Shown piece after piece: positions 13,307 through 19,239 of a DNA stretch of 19,239 bases. Numbering within the stretch: position 1 is the stretch's first letter; the number at the start of each line of letters is the position of its first letter. The notes under the pieces were generated by a model that was not told where the DNA came from, ran no database searches, and saw only the letters and a list, made by a program, of their open reading frames with translations. The stretch comes from Candidatus Saccharibacteria bacterium UBA4215. Its GTDB lineage: Bacteria > Patescibacteriota > Saccharimonadia > Saccharimonadales > Saccharimonadaceae. The stretch is taken from assembly GCA_002381485.1 (NCBI GenBank), contig DFTJ01000017.1:31208-50446 (forward strand), read 5' to 3'. The translations under genes were made by a program, and so were the position numbers.

Positions 13307-14056
13307 TTACGGTGCCACCCGACCGTTCTCGTTGTATGCCTTGTACGTCAGTGGCATCAGGCGCGCGAAGTGCTGCTCCATTTGCTCGGCTGCCATCTCG
13401 ATCTCCCGCTGCGGGAACGACGGAAAGTGCGAGCCCTCCCGTTTGGTGCGCAGTGACAGGAAGTTCATCAGCGCCCGTGCGTTCATCGTGACGTACATCG
13501 AGCTGTAGATGGTGACGGGCAGAACGATACGAGCTACTTCGCGTGCGATGCCCGCCTTCAGCATGCGCCGATAGGACTCGTACGCCGCTTGGCAGGCCAT
13601 GCGCACCTCTGCATCCACCAGCAGGTTTTGCTCTGGTGTTCCGGGCACAAAGACGTATGCGCCCGGCTTCCCTTCCTGCTGGAGATTTCGTTCAGGTCCT
13701 GGTACGTAGAAGCATGGTTGCAGCTCCCTGTACCGTCCCGACTCTTCGTTGTACGAGGCGATGCGGTGACGCATGAACTCGCGGAAGACGAAGATCGGTG
13801 CCTGGACGTAGAAGGTGAACGAGTTGTGCTCGAATGGCGAACCGTGTCGATCACGCATCAGGTAGTTGATGATTCCGCGGTCCTTGTCGGTCGCTTCGCT
13901 ACCTGCTGCCGCTGCCGCGAGGGTTTGCTCACCCTGGGTCGAGACCCGGGCCGCGAACAGTACGTCCGAGTCCGAAGCACTCACGCGCACCAGCTCGACC
14001 GTGACGTCAGATCGAAACATGATCCCTGGCTGTTCCTTCACATCCTGTGTGGCCAT
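13307..14056 (-). CDS. thyX: FAD-dependent thymidylate synthase
   Basis: 249 residues. The ThyX signature RHRxxSxxxxSxR is intact as RHRIASYNEESGR (96-108). Flanking blocks are also clear: LLFAARVST-like DVLFAARVST, YLMRDRHGSPFEHN, APIFVFREFM, AREVARIVLP, MNARALMNFL and FPQREIEMAAEQME, ending NENGRVAP. It makes dTMP from dUMP with methylene-tetrahydrofolate, FAD and NADPH. The protein closely resembles actinobacterial ThyX as I remember it, including the NGRVAP end. Codons are visibly richer in third-position G/C than in neighbouring genes. Start ATG 14056 is chosen because AGGTGA lies 5 nt upstream; a GTG at 14065 overlaps that SD. Transfer from an actinobacterium is inferred. Confidence 0.95.
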   Translation of the reverse strand: MATQDVKEQPGIMFRSDVTVELVRVSASDSDVLFAARVSTQGEQTLAAAAAGSEATDKDRGIINYLMRDRHGSPFEHNSFTFYVQAPIFVFREFMRHRIASYNEESGRYRELQPCFYVPGPERNLQQEGKPGAYVFVPGTPEQNLLVDAEVRMACQAAYESYRRMLKAGIAREVARIVLPVTIYSSMYVTMNARALMNFLSLRTKREGSHFPSFPQREIEMAAEQMEQHFARLMPLTYKAYNENGRVAP

Positions 14057-14165
14057 TGGCCTCACCTACTCTCTTTTTGTTTGAAGCTGTTTGTGTTGGA
14101 CTTCCCACCTTGTAGTACTATACCCAAAAAGTGACAATATCACCAGAAAAGTATGGAGCTCATGG

Positions 14166-14171
14166 TATACT
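14166..14171 (+). promoter_or_regulatory. Putative extended -10 promoter of the 192-aa gene
   Basis: TATACT preceded by TGG (an extended -10), with no clear -35. It would give a leader of about 45 nt ending in AAAGGAG 8 nt before ATG 14222. The 14066-14221 gap also has a minus-strand TATAGT near 14118 that could serve thyX; nothing else is seen there. Confidence 0.45.
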
Positions 14172-14221
14172 TATATTCATAAAGATCATTTAACACAAAC
14201 AAGTTCAAAGGAGCAGTCATC

Positions 14222-14800
14222 ATGACCAGCGTAGAAGCATCTGTAGCATCACCTCGCATTGAGGATGCTACGCTGCAGCGGTCAGATGAAGCGATGCCGC
14301 CAACAGTGGAGTACGAAGTTAAGCCACATTTAGCAGTGGTGACGGATATTGGGTCGCGGACTGTCGCTACTTTCGAGTCGCTGGAAGGAGACGACTCAAA
14401 AAGCGAAGAGAAATTTAACTTCCGGGAAGATGCTGATTTTCTCACCGAATCGATAAAAACTATACGACAAGCTTTGTATGCAACCATAGGTGGTGATTTA
14501 GATTCAGACATGGAGCACTCGATCGCTGCCATGGTGCAGGAGGCAGATCGTCGATTTGATACGCAGTCGGCCCAAGCTATTGGCGGCCATCTACTCGATT
14601 TAGTCTTGGAAGTGGACGGAAAACTTGGGCACCATCCCAATATAGATCCCGTGAAGGTAGCTCAGTCTATTCATGATGAGTACTTAAAAATTATTGGAAT
14701 CGAAAAGCGCGGTAAAATCATTACCGGCGCTATCGATATCGTGCACAAGGTGGGCGGCGGAACGGTGCGAGCATTTTCGCATCTCGCCCATCACCGCTAA
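14222..14800 (+). CDS. Unrecognised 192-aa acidic helical protein
   Basis: No family recognised. The first about 30 residues are polar (MTSVEASVASPRIEDATLQR). A short beta-like stretch follows (HLAVVTDIGSRTVATFESL), then mostly helices (FLTESIKTIRQALYATIGG; SIAAMVQEADRRFDTQSA; HLLDLVLEVDGKLGHHPNI; VAQSIHDEYLKIIGIEKRG) and a basic His-rich tail (VRAFSHLAHHR). There is no membrane segment or signal peptide. SD AAAGGAG is good. It lies head-on to rplA with 3 nt between the stops, and divergent from thyX. It belongs to the accessory segment that splits rplA from rplJ. Confidence 0.75.
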   Translation: MTSVEASVASPRIEDATLQRSDEAMPPTVEYEVKPHLAVVTDIGSRTVATFESLEGDDSKSEEKFNFREDADFLTESIKTIRQALYATIGGDLDSDMEHSIAAMVQEADRRFDTQSAQAIGGHLLDLVLEVDGKLGHHPNIDPVKVAQSIHDEYLKIIGIEKRGKIITGAIDIVHKVGGGTVRAFSHLAHHR

Positions 14801-14803
14801 GTC

Positions 14804-15793
14804 TTAACTAACGAAGTTTTCAACCTTGATGCCAGGCCCCTGGCTTGTGCTGATGTTGATGCTTCGAACGTAGCTTCCCTTTAGGCCAGTTGGCTTTTGG
14901 CTCGTGAGGCTGTCGAAGAAGGCTTTGGCGTTCTCACCAAGCTTGGCAGCGCCGAAGCTTACTTTGCCGATACCAAGGTGAACAATTGCTTGCTTGTCGA
15001 CACGGTATTCAACCTTACCGGCTTTTGCTTCTGTCACAGCTTTTGCAACGTCTGTTGCAACTGAGCCGCTCTTTGGGTTAGGCATGAGGCCACGTGGACC
15101 AAGTTGTCGAGCATACTTACCAAGACGAGGCATGTACTGAGGAGTTGCGATTAGGACGTCGAAGTCGAGGACTTCTTTGTCGAGCTGTGCTAGGAATGTT
15201 TCGTCACCGACGATGTCGGCACCAGCTGCCGTAGCGGCTGCATGGTCAGCTTCGGGAGCGAAAACTGCAACTGTGATCTTTTTGCCGGTACCGTTTGGAA
15301 GGCTGACAGTTGCGCGAATGTTCTGGTCGGCCTGACGAGGGTCGACGTTCAGGCGAACGTGCACTTCGACACTTGCGTCAAACTTGCTCGGGCTCGTTTT
15401 TGCAGCTAACTCAACGGCTTCATCAAGAGAGTAGAGCTTGGTGCTGTCGATGTGCTTGGCAGCAGCCTGGTAGGCTTTACCACGACGCTCAATCAGCGGA
15501 CGAGTAACAGGCTTTGGCCCTTTTGGTGCTGCTGGCGCTTCACCGTCAACAGAGCTTGTGTCCCCTGCTTCTTTGCGGGCTTCTTTTTCAGCCTTAGCTT
15601 CAGCCTCGGCGATTGCTTTTGCGCTTCGCTTTCCGGCCTTTGCGGTCGCGGCCTCTTCAGCCGGTTCTGTTGCGGGTGCTTCAGCTTTTGGGGCATCAGC
15701 AATAGCTGCCTCAATCTCAGCAATAGTGTTCTTCTCGGTCACTTTTCGACCAAGTTCTTTTGCTTCTGCAAGCAAGTCGGCTTTCTTTGCCAT
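14804..15793 (-). CDS. rplA: 50S ribosomal protein L1 with N-terminal HeH/SAP-like extension
   Basis: 329 residues against about 230 for ordinary L1. The L1 core starts near residue 103 ([20 protein letters not shown]) and keeps the family blocks [53 protein letters not shown] and the C-terminal [20 protein letters not shown]. Residues 2-31 ([20 protein letters not shown], then AEIEAAI) form two helices around a turn, like HeH/SAP or Rho-N modules that bind nucleic acid. About 32-95 is an Ala/Glu/Lys/Pro-rich linker. AAAGGG lies 9 nt before the ATG. Its own promoter is upstream. L1 binds 23S rRNA at the mobile stalk. Confidence 0.94.
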   Translation of the reverse strand: MAKKADLLAEAKELGRKVTEKNTIAEIEAAIADAPKAEAPATEPAEEAATAKAGKRSAKAIAEAEAKAEKEARKEAGDTSSVDGEAPAAPKGPKPVTRPLIERRGKAYQAAAKHIDSTKLYSLDEAVELAAKTSPSKFDASVEVHVRLNVDPRQADQNIRATVSLPNGTGKKITVAVFAPEADHAAATAAGADIVGDETFLAQLDKEVLDFDVLIATPQYMPRLGKYARQLGPRGLMPNPKSGSVATDVAKAVTEAKAGKVEYRVDKQAIVHLGIGKVSFGAAKLGENAKAFFDSLTSQKPTGLKGSYVRSINISTSQGPGIKVENFVS

Positions 15794-15868
15794 AGGTGGT
15801 AACCCTTTCTGTGGTGCAAACGACGCCGTGTTTCAGGCAATCTCCCAACATTGATTTGTTATTCTTTA

Positions 15869-15897
15869 ATTATAGCATGAACAAGGTGGTTTATCAA
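15869..15897 (-). promoter_or_regulatory. rplA promoter
   Basis: On the minus strand TTGATA (15892-15897), a 17-bp spacer and TATAAT (15869-15874) preceded by TGC, an extended -10. The -35 overlaps the stop codon of the upstream small gene. The leader is about 70 nt long, so rplA is uncoupled from rplK. Confidence 0.85.
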
Positions 15898-16172
15898 GAT
15901 GTGCGCAGCTCGCTTGAGCTATTCACAATATTCCGAAGTACTGTCAGTGCCATGTGGATGCGCGTTCGATGTATCTTCGCTGATGCCATGGTAGATTCAT
16001 GCTCTAGGTCATCAATCAGCGCTTTTGCTCTCGTCTCTCCAATTTTGCTCGCCATTTGAGGGATCTCGACAATCGAGAGGGTTTCCTCCAATGACAAAAA
16101 GGAACCATTTCTTCTTACTGGGAGTACAGTGCCTAATTCGGGTGTGTGAGTTGGGGCGGTCGGTCTGTCCAT
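15894..16172 (-). CDS. Unrecognised 92-aa helical protein between rplK and rplA
   Basis: No family recognised. A Pro/Thr-rich N-terminus (MDRPTAPTHTPELGTVLPV) is followed by helices (LEETLSIVEIPQMASKIGE; RAKALIDDLEHESTMASAKI; RIHMALTVLRNIVNSS). There are no cysteines or membrane segments. The frame opens at a GTG at 16199, but TATACT (16180-16185) lies inside that extension and ends 7 nt before ATG 16172, with TCGACA 17 bp upstream. I therefore take ATG 16172, probably leaderless. Its 3' end carries the -35 of the rplA promoter. The overall style is like the next gene upstream (small, acidic, helical), but no clear sequence similarity is visible between them. Confidence 0.65.
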   Translation of the reverse strand: MDRPTAPTHTPELGTVLPVRRNGSFLSLEETLSIVEIPQMASKIGETRAKALIDDLEHESTMASAKIHRTRIHMALTVLRNIVNSSSELRTS

Positions 16173-16179
16173 GCCAGAC

Positions 16180-16208
16180 AGTATAAACAACCCGCTCACT
16201 AATGTCGA
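16180..16208 (-). promoter_or_regulatory. Leaderless-type promoter of the 92-aa gene
   Basis: On the minus strand TCGACA (16203-16208), a 17-bp spacer and TATACT (16180-16185), ending 7 nt before ATG 16172. No SD. Confidence 0.7.
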
Positions 16209-16217
16209 GCTCGTTAG

Positions 16218-16508
16218 TTATCCTTGTTCCAGGAGGGCGATTGCTTCTAGCTGAGGAGTCAGCGCTGCAATGCTTGACGCTCTGTGCGGCTCAAGGCCAA
16301 CAGTGCGCGATAAAGCGGCTTGCAGACGATCTATGTCAAACAATAGTGCCTCTGCGCGTGATGAAGACTGGTCGCCACTCTCCAAAAACTCTTTGGCAGC
16401 GCTGAGTACGATTGAGAGATCAATTTGATCCTGCGCGATTTCCGGAGTAATTTCGGTAAACTCAGCTCCTTCAGATGCAGTTGTTGAGGTTAAGTGTTCT
16501 GACATCAT
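16218..16508 (-). CDS. Unrecognised 96-aa acidic helical protein downstream of rplK
   Basis: No family recognised. A polar Ser/Thr/Glu-rich N-terminus is followed by a helical body (IDLSIVLSAAKEFLESGD; RAEALLFDIDRLQAALSR; ASSIAALTPQLEAIALLEQG). Acidic, with no Cys and no membrane helix. The SD AAGGAGG is near-perfect, 6 nt before the first of two adjacent ATG codons (16508 and 16505). It starts 20 nt after the rplK stop and is surely co-transcribed with it. Strong translation signals directly behind a ribosomal-protein gene suggest high expression, but its role cannot be read from the sequence. Confidence 0.7.
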   Translation of the reverse strand: MMSEHLTSTTASEGAEFTEITPEIAQDQIDLSIVLSAAKEFLESGDQSSSRAEALLFDIDRLQAALSRTVGLEPHRASSIAALTPQLEAIALLEQG

Positions 16509-16528
16509 ATCGATCCTCCTTGAGTTGA

Positions 16529-16954
16529 CTATTCGGCGATTTCGACGCCCATAGAGCGAGCAGTGCCGGCAATAACCTTTACGGCTCCATCCATGTCGAT
16601 AGCGTTGAGCTGGTCCATCTTGATTTCAGCAATTTCTTCTAGCTGAGCACGAGTGATCTCGCCAACCTTGTCGGTGTGCGGCTTGGCGCTTCCCTTTTGG
16701 ATGCCAACACGTTCACGGATCATATCGTCAACCGGCTGTCCGAGTGAACGCCATTCAAATGAGCGGTCTTCAAAGACTTGGATGTGAACGATAACGTCCT
16801 TACCCATCATGTCCTTGGTGCCTTCATTGAACGGGTTGATGAAATCCATCATGTTTAGTCCCCATTGACCGAGGGTTGAGCCAACAGGAGGGCCTGCAGT
16901 TGCGCGCCCGGCAGGGATGCGTAGTTTTAGATTTCCAATAATTTTCTTTGCCAT
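16529..16954 (-). CDS. rplK: 50S ribosomal protein L11
   Basis: 141 residues, as usual. N-terminal KLRIPAGRATAGPPVGSTLGQWGLNMMDF is the proline-containing thiostrepton-region domain; the usual PPxGPxLGQ is PPVGSTLGQ. C-terminal RITRAQ-like GEITRAQLEEIAEIKMDQLN and AVKVIAGTARSMGVEI form the 23S GTPase-centre binding domain. AGGAAA lies just upstream of the ATG. It follows nusG and has its own promoter embedded in the nusG 3' end. Confidence 0.96.
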   Translation of the reverse strand: MAKKIIGNLKLRIPAGRATAGPPVGSTLGQWGLNMMDFINPFNEGTKDMMGKDVIVHIQVFEDRSFEWRSLGQPVDDMIRERVGIQKGSAKPHTDKVGEITRAQLEEIAEIKMDQLNAIDMDGAVKVIAGTARSMGVEIAE

Positions 16955-16978
16955 GTGATTTCCTAGATTTTCCTTGTA

Positions 16979-17004
16979 CTAAATAATTTTGAAGCTTTAT
17001 TTAG
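16979..17004 (-). promoter_or_regulatory. AT-rich hairpin in the rplK leader
   Basis: CTAAATAA (16979-16986) and TTATTTAG (16997-17004) form an 8-bp stem around a 10-nt loop. It lies between the predicted transcription start (about 17012) and the rplK SD, so it could modulate translation. L1 would be the usual regulator, but its binding site is not recognisable here. Confidence 0.45.
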
Positions 17005-17018
17005 TGCGTAACGGATAT

Positions 17019-17048
17019 ATTATACCTTTTTAACCTGTAATGCGTCAA
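17019..17048 (-). promoter_or_regulatory. rplK promoter inside the nusG 3' end
   Basis: On the minus strand TTGACG (17043-17048), an 18-bp spacer and TATAAT (17019-17024). The -10 overlaps the nusG stop codon. Confidence 0.7.
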
Positions 17049-17565
17049 GTTCGACACTAGTGTCGCGACCAAACATGCTGACCATGACCTTGACTTTGCC
17101 TTTTTGGTTGTCAATCTCGGAGATTGAGCCATCGAAGCCCTTGAATGGGCCATCAGTGATGCTGACAACTTCGCCTTCTTGGAAGTCAATGAAGTGCTTT
17201 GGATCTTCAACACCCATACGCTTCTTGATCTTGCGGATTTCGTCGTCAGATACAGGCGTTGGTTGAGTGCTGGTGCCCACAAAGCCGGTCACGCCTGGAG
17301 TGTTACGGACGATGTACCAGGTCTCGTCAGTGAGCTTCATCTCTACCAAAGCGTAGCCTTGGAAGATCTTCTTTTCGACGACTTTTCGTTTGCCGTTTTT
17401 AATTTCAATTTGCTTTTCTTTTGGTACCATGACGTCGAAAATTTTGTCAGCCATGTCGACAGCATTAATACGCTGACGGATGCTGTCGGCAACTTTTTCT
17501 TCATAGCCACTGTAGGTGTGGATGGCGTACCATTGCCGTGATGAGTCGTAGCGGTTGTTTGACAT
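17020..17565 (-). CDS. nusG: Transcription termination/antitermination factor NusG
   Basis: 181 residues. The NGN domain has WYAIHTYSGYEEKVADSIRQ (12-31), VPKEKQIEIKNGKRKVVEKK and FQGYALVEMKLTDETWYIVR, NTPGVTGFVG. The KOW domain is at the C-terminus (FQEGEVVSITDGPFKGFDGS, then ISEIDNQKGKVKVMVSMFGR). It binds the RNA polymerase clamp and links transcription to ribosomes and Rho. GAGGA lies about 10 nt before the ATG, and it follows secE by 26 nt. Confidence 0.97.
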   Translation of the reverse strand: MSNNRYDSSRQWYAIHTYSGYEEKVADSIRQRINAVDMADKIFDVMVPKEKQIEIKNGKRKVVEKKIFQGYALVEMKLTDETWYIVRNTPGVTGFVGTSTQPTPVSDDEIRKIKKRMGVEDPKHFIDFQEGEVVSITDGPFKGFDGSISEIDNQKGKVKVMVSMFGRDTSVELDALQVKKV

Positions 17566-17591
17566 TATAGGGTATTCCTCTTGGTTATTTC

Positions 17592-17909
17592 TTACGTGAT
17601 GATTAATTCGAACAATGATTTGAAGAGTAAGTCTAGTAGTACGATAACGCCGACAAAGAAGGCGCTAAACAAGATAACTGCCAGTGTCAATTCCCACGTC
17701 GCGCGGCGGGTTGGCCAGCGTACTTGGCGCAGTTCAAACCACGCCCCCTTAAAGTATCCACCTATACCGTATAGCGCTTTGAGGAAAGGATTCTTTGGGG
17801 CTTTTTTCGCCTTAGGAGCTTTCTTTACTTTCTTTCCGGTAACTGCCTTCGCAGTCCTTGGAGAGACGTCTTTCGCTTTGATGCGGGTCACATTTTTATC
17901 TGCTGCCAC
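17592..17909 (-). CDS. secE: Preprotein translocase subunit SecE
   Basis: 105 residues. A long basic Lys/Ala/Pro-rich N-terminus (about 1-45) precedes the family core: the amphipathic helix YFKGAWFELRQVRWPTRRAT and a single membrane helix (LAVILFSAFFVGVIVLLDLL). The RQVxWPTR motif is diagnostic. SecE clamps SecY in the membrane channel. The start is GTG 17909, with AGGA 5 nt upstream. It is the first gene of the secE-nusG unit, downstream of a promoter and a terminator-like hairpin. Confidence 0.94.
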   Translation of the reverse strand: MAADKNVTRIKAKDVSPRTAKAVTGKKVKKAPKAKKAPKNPFLKALYGIGGYFKGAWFELRQVRWPTRRATWELTLAVILFSAFFVGVIVLLDLLFKSLFELIIT

Positions 17910-17934
17910 GATCTTCCTACTTTCTTATCCCAAA

Positions 17935-17958
17935 TAAAATAGTCTGCTTTTGCAGACT
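17935..17958 (-). terminator. Terminator-like hairpin (possible attenuator) upstream of secE
   Basis: On the minus strand AGTCTGC (17952-17958), an AAAA loop and GCAGACT (17941-17947), followed by ATTTTATTT. It lies 9-15 nt downstream of a TACACT -10 box, so it would be at the very 5' end of the secE mRNA. Confidence 0.55.
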
Positions 17959-17967
17959 GTCAAGTTC

Positions 17968-17996
17968 AGTGTAGCTTTTTACCCCTTAAACGTCAA
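17968..17996 (-). promoter_or_regulatory. secE-nusG promoter
   Basis: On the minus strand TTGACG (17991-17996), a 17-bp spacer and TACACT (17968-17973). A second possible promoter starts inside it: TTGACA (17958-17963) with TATTTT 16 bp downstream, its spacer being the hairpin itself. Confidence 0.7.
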
Positions 17997-18004
17997 TAGG
18001 ATGA

Positions 18005-18010
18005 TATGAT
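18005..18010 (+). promoter_or_regulatory. Leaderless-type -10 box of the GT2 gene
   Basis: TATGAT preceded by TGA (an extended -10), ending 8 nt before ATG 18019. No SD is seen. It is divergent from the secE promoter. Confidence 0.5.
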
Positions 18011-18018
18011 AGAAATAG

Positions 18019-19146
18019 ATGTTCGAGGGTATACTCTTTATCTTATATAGTGTCTTGGCGGCAATGTTAGTCGTACTGGCTGTCGTGCTGCGTCGCGCAT
18101 TCCGGACGTTTCGCATGCAAACAAAGATTACCCCGTCTGCGGTGGTCGAAGACATGCCAAGTGTCAGTGTTCTGATTCCCGCACGTAACGAAAGCCACGC
18201 TATGACTGATTGTTTGCAGCGTGTGATTAATAGTAATTATCCAAAGCTTGAGATTATCGTGCTCGATGACTCATCGCGCGACAAGACCTCTTCGTTGATC
18301 AAGGCATTCGCTCACGACGGGGTGCGATTCGTTGAAGGCAAGGCTCTGCCAGACGGATGGCTAGGAAAGAATCACGCCCTAAATGAACTACTGAAGGAAG
18401 CCAGTGGTACATACGCATTATTTATGGACGTCGACACCAGGATTCAGCCAGATACCATCGAGCAGCTGGTAGCATATGCCGAAGATGAACACGCTTGGAT
18501 GGTCTCGGTTCTGCCCCGCCGTGACGATGGCATCAGGGCTAGTACGCTCTTTGCTCCTCTCCGCTACTTCTGGCAGTTGATTTTTCATCGTCAAGAATCT
18601 CCGGCTGTCGCTAGCAGTGCATGGATGGTGCATCGGAGGAAGTTTATCGATGAGTATAAAGATTTTAGTGCCATGAAGGACGTTATTCAGCCGGAAGCGG
18701 CTGTCGCAGCCACGTTTATGTCAAAGGGGCTCTATCGCTTCTTGATTGGAACGACTCAGCTAGGGGTTTCTTATCAGAAGAAGTGGGCATCGCAGCGGGA
18801 TACGAGCATACGCCTACTATTCCCATTGGTAGGAGGTCGGGTTGCGGCTGGTCTCTTGGCTGTGCTAGATCTACTGATTGTCGCTTCACCGCTGTTCATT
18901 ATGATCAGCGGATTTTTCACTGGCTGGACAGTTTATCACTGGATTGCTGCTAGTTTATATGCTGGATATGCGCTTTTGTATGCGTCGTATTTGCGGAAAG
19001 TGTGGCGCCGAGGTTGGGCTTTTGGGGCGTTATTTTGGGGCGTTGTCGCTATCCAAGAGGTGTTCCTTGTGCTAACAAGTATGGTCGGCTACAAGACGAA
19101 TCGTGTTATGTGGAAGGGCCGCTTGGTACGTCTCGCGAAGCGTTAG
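18019..19146 (+). CDS. Membrane-bound family 2 glycosyltransferase
   Basis: 375 residues. One N-terminal membrane helix (about 5-25) anchors a GT-A domain with VSVLIPARNES (49-59), EIIVLDDSSRDKT (78-90), the ALPDGWLGKNHAL block (109-121) and the metal-binding DVDT (137-140). LGVSYQKKWASQRDT lies where processive-type enzymes carry a Q/RxxRW motif, but the match is imperfect. The C-terminal about 100 residues hold three or four membrane helices. GWLGKNHAL is typical of the GT2 branch that includes hopanoid HpnB and carotenoid (CrtQ-like) glycosyltransferases. A lipid acceptor is a fair inference; the exact substrate is unknown. It ends directly against the histidine kinase fragment on the other strand. 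Confidence 0.88.
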   Translation: MFEGILFILYSVLAAMLVVLAVVLRRAFRTFRMQTKITPSAVVEDMPSVSVLIPARNESHAMTDCLQRVINSNYPKLEIIVLDDSSRDKTSSLIKAFAHDGVRFVEGKALPDGWLGKNHALNELLKEASGTYALFMDVDTRIQPDTIEQLVAYAEDEHAWMVSVLPRRDDGIRASTLFAPLRYFWQLIFHRQESPAVASSAWMVHRRKFIDEYKDFSAMKDVIQPEAAVAATFMSKGLYRFLIGTTQLGVSYQKKWASQRDTSIRLLFPLVGGRVAAGLLAVLDLLIVASPLFIMISGFFTGWTVYHWIAASLYAGYALLYASYLRKVWRRGWAFGALFWGVVAIQEVFLVLTSMVGYKTNRVMWKGRLVRLAKR

Positions 19147-19239
19147 CTATCCTTTTTTGGTCTCTGACGGCATTTCGAAGCTGAACGTGGAGCCGTGGTT
19201 AAGGCGGCTGGTTAGTTCGATAGTTGTGCCCAGCTTGCT
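19147..19239 (-). CDS. Sensor histidine kinase, C-terminal tail (cut by window edge)
   Basis: Only the last 30 codons are inside the window. They read KLGTTIELTSRLNHGSTFSF, then EMPSETKKG and a stop. The G-T-x-x-x-L-x-S-x-L-x-x-G-S-x-F-x-F-x-x-P pattern is the end of the HATPase_c domain of two-component sensor kinases. The input domain and partner regulator are not visible. Its stop is adjacent to the GT2 stop, with no gap. Confidence 0.75.
   Translation of the reverse strand, partial: SKLGTTIELTSRLNHGSTFSFEMPSETKKG

Noticed and set aside
13589..14134. Plus-strand 181-codon open frame antisense to thyX
   Set aside because: It is the complement of a GC-rich real gene, has no SD or promoter, and its product has no recognisable features. 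The ThyX frame is certain.
14140..14640. Minus-strand 166-codon open frame antisense to the 192-aa gene
   Set aside because: A Ser/Arg-rich translation typical of a shadow frame. The plus-strand gene has the SD and promoter.
11204..14803. Insertion element or prophage carrying the accessory segment
   Set aside because: No transposase, integrase, terminal inverted repeats, target duplication or tRNA attachment site was seen at the borders. The segment may still be foreign, but not by a visible mobile element.
15310..15854. Plus-strand open frames opposite rplA
   Set aside because: Low-complexity Ala/Ser/Phe-rich shadows of the L1 linker codons.
1..19239. CRISPR arrays, tRNA or rRNA genes
   Set aside because: No regular spaced repeats, no cloverleaf with a TTCRA loop and no rRNA-like segment was found on either strand by reading.
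1..19239. Alternative genetic code (UGA as Gly/Trp)
   Set aside because: UGA ends the 92-aa gene (15894-15896) and the small ORF (11437-11439) at sensible places, and no conserved protein contains an in-frame UGA.

Overview
The window reads as a compact bacterial chromosome segment. It is most likely from the Patescibacteria (CPR) and probably Saccharibacteria (TM7). The lineage call rests on remembered protein flavour (DnaX without its zinc module, L1 with an N-terminal HeH/SAP-like extension, the DHH phosphoesterase and CysRS variants), tight gene packing and small unrecognised proteins; it was not tested by a search. UGA acts as a stop and is not read as Gly or Trp.

Layout. 1-363 (-) is the N-terminal part of an FAD-linked oxidase, divergent from an AI-2E/PerM-family membrane protein (443-1549, +). 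A long minus-strand run follows: cysS, a DHH phosphoesterase (nrnA-like), recR, a YbaB/EbfC protein, a GT39-like membrane protein, dnaB and dnaX (1546-9178). This is mostly replication, recombination and RNA turnover. Upstream of dnaX lies an unrecognised protein with a duplicated beta module (9326-9844). From 10050 to 17909 lies the classic secE-nusG-rplK-rplA-rplJ-rplL block on the minus strand, broken twice. Two small orphan genes sit between rplK and rplA. A segment of about 3.6 kb sits between rplA and rplJ and holds a short promoter-ORF-terminator unit, two unrecognised plus-strand genes, a dTMP kinase and a GC-rich, actinobacterial-looking thyX. The right end has a GT2 glycosyltransferase (18019-19146, +) abutting the C-terminal tail of a sensor histidine kinase (19147-19239, -).

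Regulation. Several good sigma70-type promoters are visible. rplJL has an L10-leader-like RNA with three mutually competing segments and an internal terminator, which looks like an attenuator. A second terminator-like hairpin lies between the secE promoter and secE. Six genes have a -10 box ending 7-8 nt before the start codon and no clear Shine-Dalgarno sequence, so they are probably leaderless. The ribosomal-protein genes and most genes inside operons have SD sequences.

Most unusual points: the small RNA/ORF unit at 11221-11543, whose tail is complementary to its own SD; the competing-hairpin L10 leader; loss of zinc-ligand cysteines in both RecR and DnaX; a probable thyX transfer from an actinobacterium, with a GC-rich hairpin just after it; and the interrupted ribosomal-protein operon.
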